Part shown: one piece after another, positions 19,001-27,853 of the stretch
Layout of the letters: each line of letters starts with the position of its first letter
How positions within the stretch are numbered: the stretch's first letter is position 1
Source: SMWN01 sp965261165
Lineage (GTDB): Bacteria; Pseudomonadota; Gammaproteobacteria; Eutrophobiales; Eutrophobiaceae
DNA length: 64,000 nucleotides
Assembly (NCBI GenBank): GCA_965261165.1
Contig: OZ253445.1
Span: forward strand, 310,001-374,000
Direction: 5' to 3'
Position numbers and translations under genes: made by a program
The notes under the pieces: model-generated
The model's database searches: none
Told to the model about the DNA's origin: nothing
What the model saw: the letters and a program-made list of their open reading frames with translations, nothing else

Positions 19001-22000
19001 CGCTAAGTCAGATTGAAAGCGCCCTACGTTAGCGTTTCAATCCACGCGCCCCGTGCGGGGCGCGACATTACACTATCACCATGTCCATACTCGAATCTGT
19101 GGTTTCAATCCACGCGCCCCGTGCGGGGCGCGACGATGGCTGGTGCGAGAGTTATACGAGCTGAAGCTGTTTCAATCCACGCGCCCCGTGCGGGGCGCGA
19201 CCAAATCTACTCGTTGACTCAGTCGCGACTGCCCTGTTTCAATCCACGCGCCCCGTGCGGGGCGCGACTACATTTTGTCAAACATACTTTAAAAAGTTGG
19301 GTGGTTTCAATCCACGCGCCCCGTGCGGGGCGCGACTTACCCCGCTGTAACATCACATGTTTTTCAAACGGTTTCAATCCACGCGCCCCGTGCGGGGCGC
19401 GACTTTGAGCGATAGAGCTAAATATTCCACCACTGCCGGTTTCAATCCACGCGCCCCGTGCGGGGCGCGACTTAATAGTGCTACTATTTATATCTGATGT
19501 TGTTAGTTTCAATCCACGCGCCCCGTGCGGGGCGCGACGTTCATATCCAATTATATTTACATGCAAAAATCGGTTTCAATCCACGCGCCCCGTGCGGGGC
19601 GCGACCTTATCATCATAGACATCATTCTCTCCATCGAGAAGTTTCAATCCACGCGCCCCGTGCGGGGCGCGACCTAAAGTTAATAGTCCACACGTGCCGT
19701 TTTCGGCGTTTCAATCCACGCGCCCCGTGCGGGGCGCGACCCAAATCTCCCACCTTTACAGGATCCGAGAAAAGTTTCAATCCACGCGCCCCGTGCGGGG
19801 CGCGACCCAAATCTCCCACCTTTACAGGATCCGAGAAAAGTTTCAATCCACGCGCCCCGTGCGGGGCGCGACCTGGTAATTTCGTTCTTCCAAACATCTT
19901 CGCCGGGTTTCAATCCACGCGCCCCGTGCGGGGCGCGACCCAAAAATATTCGGGTTGCCATCATGAATAATCCTGTTTCAATCCACGCGCCCCGTGCGGG
20001 GCGCGACTAAAAAAAGAGGGTTTGTAAAATGAGAACAAAAGGTTTCAATCCACGCGCCCCGTGCGGGGCGCGACAATGTCTCCAAAAAATTCAACGTCAA
20101 TATTGCCTGTTTCAATCCACGCGCCCCGTGCGGGGCGCGACATAATGTTTATGTCCCACGAGTGTTGCAGCCAGAGTTTCAATCCACGCGCCCCGTGCGG
20201 GGCGCGACTTTCAATATTGCGCTTATAAGTTTCTCTAGCGTGTGTTTCAATCCACGCGCCCCGTGCGGGGCGCGACCTGGAATATTTTTTAATTCCGCAA
20301 AAGATGTATTGTTTCAATCCACGCGCCCCGTGCGGGGCGCGACTACGATCTCTGTGATGTGGTTGTCAAAATCAGAAGTTTCAATCCACGCGCCCCGTGC
20401 GGGGCGCGACTTGATGTTTCAGACAGTGTACATGTCAGAGCAAAGTTTCAATCCACGCGCCCCGTGCGGGGCGCGACTTAATTCATGAAGATTATTGCGA
20501 TTGCGGTTGGCGTTTCAATCCACGCGCCCCGTGCGGGGCGCGACGCCAGCTACAAGCGTTGTTGTGACTGCTTTAGAGGGTTTCAATCCACGCGCCCCGT
20601 GCGGGGCGCGACCCCTGCTTAGCAACTAACTTTATTTATGATCCTATGTTTCAATCCACGCGCCCCGTGCGGGGCGCGACGTCGCTACTAGAGACGTTGA
20701 TTCATCATTGTTAAGTTTCAATCCACGCGCCCCGTGCGGGGCGCGACCGGGACACGCCTCGCGATTTTATCGTTCGGCAGAAAGTTTCAATCCACGCGCC
20801 CCGTGCGGGGCGCGACCTAACTGAGTCAGCAACCCCCGGAGTTATGCTCGGGTTTCAATCCACGCGCCCCGTGCGGGGCGCGACGTTTGCAAGCTAAGCT
20901 AACATCCATAGCGCGACAGTTTCAATCCACGCGCCCCGTGCGGGGCGCGACCAAACAATGTTAAATATGAAATTGAAATTTTGAAGTTTCAATCCACGCG
21001 CCCCGTGCGGGGCGCGACATCCTTACTTCATTATTATCTGCGTCAGTCCAAGTGTTTCAATCCACGCGCCCCGTGCGGGGCGCGACCTTGTTTGTGGATA
21101 TATTAGCGATCAAGACGGTTGTTTCAATCCACGCGCCCCGTGCGGGGCGCGACTTCAGCAACAGCAGCGCTTGCTGTTATGGGAACAGTTTCAATCCACG
21201 CGCCCCGTGCGGGGCGCGACGAAAATAAAACGCCTATTACCAACAAAATAAAGAAGTTTCAATCCACGCGCCCCGTGCGGGGCGCGACCCAAAGGCAAAG
21301 CCATAACTATCACCTAATAGTATGTTTCAATCCACGCGCCCCGTGCGGGGCGCGACCGGGAACCAATCCGCAGGAAGCTTACTGGTGATGGTTTCAATCC
21401 ACGCGCCCCGTGCGGGGCGCGACTTTTGCTTATGTTATCTGGCAGTTTCTTAAGTAAAGTTTCAATCCACGCGCCCCGTGCGGGGCGCGACTGCGCTGAC
21501 CCGTACCCAGCCGCGACGTAGCTAAGTTTCTTAAGTAAAGTTTCAATCCACGCGCCCCGTGCGGGGCGCGACTTCAGCTCTAAATTCTTTTGTTATTTTT
21601 GTTACAAGTTTCAATCCACGCGCCCCGTGCGGGGCGCGACATAATAATCCTCCCACCTGTAGCTGTTCTTATATGTTTCAATCCACGCGCCCCGTGCGGG
21701 GCGCGACTGCGATATGCTAATCTGCGAGATGCTAATCTGAAGTTTCAATCCACGCGCCCCGTGCGGGGCGCGACCACCAGAATAATCCTTTTTATTCGGG
21801 GGTATATGATGTTTCAATCCACGCGCCCCGTGCGGGGCGCGACCAACGTCTTCATTAAAATCACCGTAGATTTTTATGTTTCAATCCACGCGCCCCGTGC
21901 GGGGCGCGACTTGACGTATCCGACAAAGATGAGGCATTATCGATGTTTCAATCCACGCGCCCCGTGCGGGGCGCGACGGGCAGGATAGCCCGCTCCATGA

Positions 22001-22313
22001 AGCGGCGGTAGGGTTTCAATCCACGCGCCCCGTGCGGGGCGCGACGGAAGAGTGAGTGGAATAAACATCACCATAAAATGTTTCAATCCACGCGCCCCGT
22101 GCGGGGCGCGACATAACTCTATCAAGCGAATTAGCGTTAAGCCCAAGTTTCAATCCACGCGCCCCGTGCGGGGCGCGACCCTGTTGCGCTATTTTTTTCT
22201 TATCTGCGATGAAGTTTCAATCCACGCGCCCCGTGCGGGGCGCGACTCGGATACGTCAAATCGTGATCCGCAAGATAACGGTTTCAATCCACGCGCCCCG
22301 TGCGGGGCGCGAC
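16009..22313 (-). CRISPR. Type I-C CRISPR array, 94 repeats and 93 spacers
   Basis: Hand count gives 94 repeats of 33 bp. On the plus strand each begins GTTTCAATCCACGCG and ends GGGGCGCGAC, with an internal palindrome GCGCCCC-GTGC-GGGGCGC. Spacers are mostly 33-36 nt, mean period about 67 bp. Subtype I-C repeats are transcribed as the complement (GTCGCG...GGATTGAAAC), so the array is read on the minus strand, with its leader at the right end next to cas2. The oldest spacers are therefore near 16 kb. Repeat 2 (16076-16108) has one G-to-A change in the loop. Repeat 10 (16613-16645) has lost its CGCGAC end. Spacers 3 and 4 are identical, as are 56 and 57. Spacer 82 (21492-21539) is 48 nt long. 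Confidence 0.99.
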
Positions 22314-22489
22314 AATCGCATTCTATCCTACTGTTATTGTTAAAGAAATAGCCGATATAACGCTAACCATAAATCCCAAATTGTAAAAGATCGAAGCATT
22401 ACACCGCACCTGAAACTATAGTATTAAAAATCAAATGGTTATGATTCCGCTAACCGGTTGCTGATTCTATGATAACGAACAGTTGGCGT
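22314..22489 (-). promoter_or_regulatory. CRISPR leader
   Basis: A 176-bp AT-rich non-coding stretch between the cas2 stop and the first, perfect repeat (22281-22313). By position and by the I-C repeat orientation it is the leader that holds the array promoter and directs insertion of new spacers. I cannot place a convincing -35/-10 pair in it. Confidence 0.75.
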
Positions 22490-22783
22490 TCACACAATCA
22501 ACGAATCTCGAAGCACATCTGGCGTCTCTTTTGTTCCATGATGTTCCACTTTGCGCTTCCAGTTGGAGCCGAGATAATAAAACCGCAAACTGTCGAGATT
22601 AGCATCATAGGCTTCCAGCAATGCGGATTTTAGATTCACCCATTGGGCTGGGGTTATCTCGCACTCGAAAACCGAATATTGCACGCGAATACCGTAGTCT
22701 TTACACAGTTTACTGATGTGTCGTAAACGCTTGCTGCCCCCAGCCCCGCTCACATTTACATCATAGGTTATTAACACTAACAT
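22490..22783 (-). CDS. cas2: CRISPR-associated Cas2
   Basis: A 97-residue Cas2 that forms the spacer-integration complex with Cas1. The ferredoxin-like start MLVLITYDVNVSGAGGSKRL carries the conserved aspartate (Asp8). YGIRVQYSVFECEI in the middle and KVEHHGTKE near the end are typical of the I-C group. It is the last cas gene, 9 bp after cas1 and directly before the leader. Length is normal. Confidence 0.97.
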   Translation of the reverse strand: MLVLITYDVNVSGAGGSKRLRHISKLCKDYGIRVQYSVFECEITPAQWVNLKSALLEAYDANLDSLRFYYLGSNWKRKVEHHGTKETPDVLRDSLIV

Positions 22784-22792
22784 GACTACTCT

Positions 22793-23812
22793 TCAACGAA
22801 CCAAAAACGGCGGATAGCATTCCATATCATCACGCAAAAATTTTGCCAATAACATGGATTGTACATGCGGTAACAGACCAATCTGAATTTTCTCTCCGAT
22901 ATAGGGATGCTGCAAATTTTCCTGCTTTCGCTCTTGCCATTGGGTAAGAAACATTTTTCTGGCATCGTCTTTCATTCTGATAGCGCCGCTGGCTTCGGTT
23001 ATAAAATCGGCTGATGTAATTTGTTTGCGGTTAATTAAAGTCAGCACGAACCGATCACACCACCAAGCTCTAAATTCTTCCAGCATATCCAGCGCCAAAC
23101 TTACCCGTCCGGGGCGGTCGGTATGTAAAAAGCCAACATAAGGGTCTAATCCCACCCCTTGCAGCGCCGAGGCGATTTCATGGGTCAACAAGGTGTAGCT
23201 GAATGAAAGCAGTGCGTTTACTTTATCAAGCGGCGGTCTTTTGGTTCTGCCGCTAAATGTGAAATTATTTCGCTGGTTTTCCAGCACCAAGCGGTTGAAT
23301 ACAGAAAAATAGCGGGCGGCGGCATCCCCCTCTATGCCTCGTATTTGATCGACATCGGTCTGGTGTTCCAGCCGTCTTATGCTCCCTGCGAGCATGGTTA
23401 CAACCTGCTTTATCGAATCATCGTTGCCATGGTTGCGTTGATGTTTCATCAGTATTTGTCGGCTATTGGTCAGTTTTGCGGCTACAAAAAGCCGCGATAA
23501 CACGGCGGGCGCATTATCGGCCAGCCGGTATTGTGTGCGGCGTAACAGCACATTGCCGCTTTGCGGTCCCTGCACTCGCCCTTGAAACTTGCCAAATCCA
23601 GTAAAGAACGAAAGTCCAATGCCTTTTTCACCACATGCCGCCATGAAGTCAGGCGATACCATGACCCGGCCAAAGCAAAACAAATTGCCAATCGCATGAA
23701 ACGGCAGTTGCAATACTTTTTTCCTTTCCTGCTCAATAACGATGGTTTCGCGTTCTTTGTGCACATAGCTACCATCGGTAGTAATGTACAGATTATTGAG
23801 TAGTTTCTTCAT
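22793..23812 (-). CDS. cas1: CRISPR-associated Cas1 integrase
   Basis: Metal-dependent integrase for spacer acquisition. With the start MKKLLNNLYITTDGSY (ATG at 23810-23812) the protein has 339 residues. The metal ligands expected for Cas1 are Glu161 (RGIEGDAAARYF), His230 (GFLHTDRPGR) and the acidic pair Asp242/Glu245 (LALDMLEEFR). The longer frame from 23875 lies inside cas4 and lacks family features. The chosen start overlaps the cas4 end by 20 bp. Confidence 0.97.
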   Translation of the reverse strand: MKKLLNNLYITTDGSYVHKERETIVIEQERKKVLQLPFHAIGNLFCFGRVMVSPDFMAACGEKGIGLSFFTGFGKFQGRVQGPQSGNVLLRRTQYRLADNAPAVLSRLFVAAKLTNSRQILMKHQRNHGNDDSIKQVVTMLAGSIRRLEHQTDVDQIRGIEGDAAARYFSVFNRLVLENQRNNFTFSGRTKRPPLDKVNALLSFSYTLLTHEIASALQGVGLDPYVGFLHTDRPGRVSLALDMLEEFRAWWCDRFVLTLINRKQITSADFITEASGAIRMKDDARKMFLTQWQERKQENLQHPYIGEKIQIGLLPHVQSMLLAKFLRDDMECYPPFLVR

Positions 23813-24413
23813 CGTAAAACATTTTTTCCACATACGAACCGCTGTGATCCTTGTGTTGTGGGGAGCATCGCTCAATAAACGAGCAGGCTTTGCATGAGGG
23901 GGAATAAACTGCTTGCGGCAGTTTTCCGGCAGCGAATAATTTTTTTGTTGCCTTGATAATCGCCAGTGTTGATGTTCTTAGCGCATCGTCAATATCAATC
24001 CATTCGCGCCGCCGAACCTGCCAATACCAGATTGCCGCTTTGTCTATCTGCTGCTTGGTCATTTCCTCCAGACACAGAGCTTGGGCACAAAGCTGAACAC
24101 GGTCACAATCCGCCACTTTGGGTTTGCCTCTTTTGTATTCAATGGGCATGACCGCGCCAGAATCGCGATTCATTTCCAGCAGATCAAGCTGACCATGCAC
24201 ACCCAATTTTTCCGAGCAAACCTGTACCCCGCGCTCAGAGCGGATATTGCCGCGTGTTTCCGCTTCGCTACTATGTACCCGTTCGTGTAGCTGGCTACCC
24301 TTGGCGGTGAGATAATTGTCCATCCACGCCCGTTCGATGTGGATATAGGCGCATTGCCTCGGGCAGAAGGCGTAATGCTGGAGGGCGGAAATCGGGATGG
24401 AGATGTTTTGCAC
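23793..24413 (-). CDS. cas4: CRISPR-associated Cas4 exonuclease
   Basis: A 206-residue RecB-like nuclease with an iron-sulfur cluster. It helps trim prespacers and select the PAM in I-C systems. Cys17 and others are in YAFCPRQCAYIHIERAW, the remaining cluster cysteines in SPSCKACSFIERCSP. The nuclease motif with catalytic lysine is PIEYKRGKPK. The conserved Gln and Tyr of motif III fall in the later helix (QALCLEEM). A 96-bp gap separates it from cas7; it overlaps cas1. Confidence 0.96.
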   Translation of the reverse strand: MQNISIPISALQHYAFCPRQCAYIHIERAWMDNYLTAKGSQLHERVHSSEAETRGNIRSERGVQVCSEKLGVHGQLDLLEMNRDSGAVMPIEYKRGKPKVADCDRVQLCAQALCLEEMTKQQIDKAAIWYWQVRRREWIDIDDALRTSTLAIIKATKKLFAAGKLPQAVYSPSCKACSFIERCSPQHKDHSGSYVEKMFYDEETTQ

Positions 24414-24509
24414 GGTTGGTCACCGATCTACTCAATTGGTTGTTTGGTTATTCGGGGCGGTGGCGACATTCCATGTGATTCTCCATTATTGTCGAGTACG
24501 CCCTAATCC

Positions 24510-25403
24510 CTAAACCCGTTGAATCAGCTCGACTTCTGCTGGCATATCTGATTCATCTACCGTTACGCTATAGTCTGCGAAATCTCTCGGGGGCTTATCT
24601 TCACTATTGAGCGTTACTTTGATGCGTTGAAAAAGTTTATTGGCATGGGCGTTGCCAAGCAGGCTGTTGTGTTTGAATACATACAGTCCACGAGTGGTCA
24701 TTTCCCCTCGGGCAGCAGAGCGATCATGCTCAAACATTTGCTCAAGAGCAGTGAAAAATAACTCCAGGTCTTCTTCTGAAAAGCCGGTTTGTTGGGCGAG
24801 ATGTGCCGAGATAAAACCATGACATCGATATAACCCGTAGGGAACGGTATGCTTGCGCCCCATCGTTCGATTATCCCCATCCTGTTTTTTCGCTTCTTCT
24901 TTTGTCGCAACCGCCATTCTGGTGATCGAATGCTCTTGCGAAACTATCGGATTCATGGATCGTGCGAAAGTCAATTGAACGGGACCGCGAACTTGTCCAC
25001 AATTGATGTTTGTGGACATCACCGCACCAAAAGTACGCACATCAAAGAAATTCGTACAAATCCATTTACGCGCTTTCTCAACGGTTTCGCTCGTGCCTTT
25101 ACGTCCCTTTTCTTTTTTCAAATCTTCTTCAGCACCAACGGCAATAAAAGCTTTCTCATGTGTCTCATTAAGCACTGCTTTTTCTCTAACATAAATGTCG
25201 TAGGGTGGTTCATCGCCTTTACTGACGCTCACAAAATTACGCACCTTGCGCTTCAGGCAGACATCGGTAACAAGCCCGCGACCCGTTTCAGCGTCAATGC
25301 GCGGCATATTTCCCGCATCTGGGTCGCCATTCGGGTTGCCATCTTTAACATCAAATAACAATACAAAATCGTAACGGCTTTCTAAATTCATGTCTAAACT
25401 CAT
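24510..25403 (-). CDS. cas7: Type I-C Cascade backbone Cas7 (Csd2)
   Basis: A 297-residue RAMP-family protein that coats the crRNA as the Cascade backbone. The family signature DVKDGNPNGDPDAGNMPR is at residues 19-36, followed by GRGLVTDVCLKRKVR. SMNPIVSQEHSITRMA in the middle is also typical of Csd2. The start may be Met1 or Met5. It overlaps cas8c by 4 bp. It is expected in several copies per complex. Confidence 0.96.
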   Translation of the reverse strand: MSLDMNLESRYDFVLLFDVKDGNPNGDPDAGNMPRIDAETGRGLVTDVCLKRKVRNFVSVSKGDEPPYDIYVREKAVLNETHEKAFIAVGAEEDLKKEKGRKGTSETVEKARKWICTNFFDVRTFGAVMSTNINCGQVRGPVQLTFARSMNPIVSQEHSITRMAVATKEEAKKQDGDNRTMGRKHTVPYGLYRCHGFISAHLAQQTGFSEEDLELFFTALEQMFEHDRSAARGEMTTRGLYVFKHNSLLGNAHANKLFQRIKVTLNSEDKPPRDFADYSVTVDESDMPAEVELIQRV

Positions 25404-25780
25404 GATTGCTCTCCTGATTCTTTGGATTGTTTAGGTGTGAAAAAATCTTGACGCTGGTGGTAGTAACCCACAGCGAAGCGACCCTGATCCTGAAGGTTCA
25501 GGCTTGCAGGTAAGTCCGGGAGTATTTCGCTCATAATTTCACCAATAAGTTTTTCAAGATTGATTTTACGCCCCGGCGATTCCAATTTGCTCAGATGGTG
25601 ATTTTTGAGTTTTAGCAAAGTAGGAAATACGCTGACCGGGTTGCTGGATGCCGCTCCGTAGTAACGGTCTTTGATGGTGGCGTTAATACCTGGATTTGCT
25701 TCTTCCTGTGTTTTTTCCAGCACAGCAAAGAGCCTGCCTAAACGGTAAGCGGGATTCGTGTTTTTAATATCTAAACTCAC
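25400..25780 (-). CDS. cas11c: Probable internal small subunit Cas11c within cas8c
   Basis: In-frame GTG at 25778-25780 (cas8c residue 446) preceded by GAGGA 7 bases upstream. It would yield a 126-residue helical protein beginning MSLDIKNTNPAYRLGRLF. In characterised I-C systems a small subunit of about this size is made from an internal start near the 3' end of cas8c and is needed for Cascade assembly. The good ribosome binding site and the correct size support the same here. Not proven without ribosome profiling. Confidence 0.65.
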   Translation of the reverse strand: MSLDIKNTNPAYRLGRLFAVLEKTQEEANPGINATIKDRYYGAASSNPVSVFPTLLKLKNHHLSKLESPGRKINLEKLIGEIMSEILPDLPASLNLQDQGRFAVGYYHQRQDFFTPKQSKESGEQS

Positions 25781-27115
25781 TGTTAATTCCTCATTATTAG
25801 GGTGATTACGGTTCAAGCAGGCTTTTATGAGCGCAGCCCGCTGGTAATTTACTTCCCTTTCTGCTTTGCAACGACGAACGGCAGCGGACAGCAAAGTGAA
25901 AGGATAGGGTTGTCCAGCAAGAATGCTTCGCATCAACTCACCTGCAAGATTCGGGGGTATGTTTTCGCTTTTTCTTTGCGATGCTATGTTGACCAAAAGT
26001 AAGAATAATGGCAGATAGGACATTTCATGTGGGGCGTGCGTTATCTCCAAATAGTCGAAGTGTTGTTTGATGCGTTGCGATATTTTAGCCACCGTTGCCA
26101 CCTGCCAAAAGCGAATCGAAATACGTGACGCATTCGGGGACAATCCTAATACATAAAAGCGATTTGTCGACACATCATCCTCATGCCGCCCTTGATAAAC
26201 TGAATCAAATACTGCTTTTACTGCCCGTGTGTAGGCATCGGGGTCGTCTTTAACTTTCTTCGGGGTTGAGCCAAAAATTGTGCCGAAATCAGATTCAAAT
26301 GAATGGTTTTCTTCTGCCCAAAAAATTGTTGACGCATCGCCGACTTGAATGCGTTGTTCTGATCCTTTCCTAAGCAGGTGGTTCAAAGTAGTTGTATAAG
26401 CAAAACTGGCTTCTTCTCCCACCGGCGCATTAGCACCTTGTTCTTTCCCATATGATTTGAATGAATCTTGGTTGAAGGAGACAATATTCCCTCCGGAGCT
26501 CTGTGCGCCCCATACGCCTTTAATGGCAGGATGTAATCGCTCCATCTGATTTTCTTCGCCTGTTACCAAGCAATAGGAAGCCTTGCCATGTGAATGATTG
26601 GTGTTTGCAAGTATTTCTCTCAATTCTGGCTTCTGACAAATCAAGCAAGGTTCACCAGCAATCCGAAAACTGACATTAGGATTTTTTTCGAGTGTCTCCC
26701 ATGTAGCAGTGTCTTCCTGAATAGACTCTCGGTCTATTTTATTCAAAAAACACATGATAGCCCGAATACTGGCATCCGATGTATCAAGAGATTGAATTCT
26801 ATCTCTAAAAGATTGGTGTTGTTTGGCAACACGTTCTGGTTTGTCTCGGGTATCAATGCCCAGAACATATTCGACGTTATCCCAAAGCAGGTTGCTTTTA
26901 ATGCCTACGCTTCGTTTCACGGAACACGGAACCAATTCATTGGTATTTGTATCTGGATGTTTTTCATCACGAACGATAGTCTGAACAAAATTTCCATCAA
27001 TATCTATTTCAATGATGACAGGAATATTTTTTACTTCAAATCCGTATGATGGGAGTACACCTTCGGAGGACGTGCTTTTCCTGTCATAATATTGATTTAA
27101 CGCCTGCAAAATCAT
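25400..27115 (-). CDS. cas8c: Type I-C Cascade large subunit Cas8c (Csd1)
   Basis: A 571-residue large subunit that recognises the PAM in the I-C Cascade. It begins MILQALNQYYDRKS, a typical Csd1 start. A Cys motif (PCLICQKPEL) with a second Cys further on (SYCLVTGEENQ) may bind zinc. The C-terminal helical part from about residue 446 corresponds to the separately translated Cas11c (see 25400-25780). It overlaps cas5c and cas7 by 4 bp each, so translation is coupled. Confidence 0.96.
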   Translation of the reverse strand: MILQALNQYYDRKSTSSEGVLPSYGFEVKNIPVIIEIDIDGNFVQTIVRDEKHPDTNTNELVPCSVKRSVGIKSNLLWDNVEYVLGIDTRDKPERVAKQHQSFRDRIQSLDTSDASIRAIMCFLNKIDRESIQEDTATWETLEKNPNVSFRIAGEPCLICQKPELREILANTNHSHGKASYCLVTGEENQMERLHPAIKGVWGAQSSGGNIVSFNQDSFKSYGKEQGANAPVGEEASFAYTTTLNHLLRKGSEQRIQVGDASTIFWAEENHSFESDFGTIFGSTPKKVKDDPDAYTRAVKAVFDSVYQGRHEDDVSTNRFYVLGLSPNASRISIRFWQVATVAKISQRIKQHFDYLEITHAPHEMSYLPLFLLLVNIASQRKSENIPPNLAGELMRSILAGQPYPFTLLSAAVRRCKAEREVNYQRAALIKACLNRNHPNNEELTVSLDIKNTNPAYRLGRLFAVLEKTQEEANPGINATIKDRYYGAASSNPVSVFPTLLKLKNHHLSKLESPGRKINLEKLIGEIMSEILPDLPASLNLQDQGRFAVGYYHQRQDFFTPKQSKESGEQS

Positions 27116-27840
27116 CCCCGCACCTCCGCGCTATCCCATTCTGGAACATCAATTGAACCATCTTTTTTGAGTGTCGGGTTAAAAAATCGTGGCGAAGGAG
27201 ATTCTGGCTTGGAAAAGTCCATGTCATAAAGCATCCAGCCTAGCGGACGGTCTTGCTCAAACGGTAAGGCTGATGGCTCCTGTTCGAAGGTTTCAATCAA
27301 TCGCCAATCAGCGGAAAATTCGCGTGTACCAAGATAGGGTTGATTAAAACACTGTCCTTTTCTCGCTCGCCTCTTAAACATCTCGGCGAATTTCATGTAG
27401 GTGTTTTCGGAGCGATCCGCGTCCGCGCATTGCAAATTTGGGTAGTGGTGAATATGTTTGCTGTCATCCTGTAATGAGAAACGCGCATAAAGCCGATAGG
27501 CAACATCGCGCAGAAAAAGCCCGGCTCTTTGCTGGCGATCGTCTTCAATCAGAATATGCAAGTTTCTGTTGCCGCCATTCATTACCTGTTTGACATTGTT
27601 GGTGCTGATTACGGATGCCACTTCATTGCGGCGCACATTGACCCAGTTAATGGGTTTTAGTAGCTCTATTTTGTTAATGTGCCAGCGCATGGCTGGCTTC
27701 CAGAGTATTGCCTCGAATATAGCCCGCGCCGCCGATGGGGTAATAACATCGTAGGATACTCTTTCGACTTTCATTTCCGGGCGCGTGAAACAGGCGAAAT
27801 CACCGGTAACTTCAAGACAAAAGGTTTCTTTACTTGGCAT
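27112..27840 (-). CDS. cas5c: Type I-C Cas5c (crRNA-processing endonuclease)
   Basis: A 242-residue RAMP protein. In subtype I-C, Cas5c (Cas5d) replaces Cas6 as the endonuclease that cuts the repeat hairpin and stays on the 5' handle. The start CLEVTGDFACFTRPEMKVER and TPSAARAIFEAILWKP at about 33-48 are family hallmarks. No cas6 gene is present, in line with this role. It follows cas3 by 13 bp and overlaps cas8c by 4 bp. Confidence 0.96.
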   Translation of the reverse strand: MPSKETFCLEVTGDFACFTRPEMKVERVSYDVITPSAARAIFEAILWKPAMRWHINKIELLKPINWVNVRRNEVASVISTNNVKQVMNGGNRNLHILIEDDRQQRAGLFLRDVAYRLYARFSLQDDSKHIHHYPNLQCADADRSENTYMKFAEMFKRRARKGQCFNQPYLGTREFSADWRLIETFEQEPSALPFEQDRPLGWMLYDMDFSKPESPSPRFFNPTLKKDGSIDVPEWDSAEVRG

Positions 27841-27853
27841 ATAAAAGTTTCCT

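Noticed and set aside
16009..22313. Self-targeting spacers against genes of this window
   Set aside because: By eye I found no spacer matching the sequence outside the array; the rest of the genome is not visible.
16002..22351. Many open frames of 60-157 codons across the CRISPR array on both strands
   Set aside because: They translate the repeat itself (periodic FNPRAPCGAR, FQSTRPVRGAT or SRPARGAWIET) and have no independent coding evidence.
26594..27049. 151-codon plus-strand frame inside cas8c
   Set aside because: Lies wholly antisense to the well-supported cas8c gene and lacks any recognisable domain.
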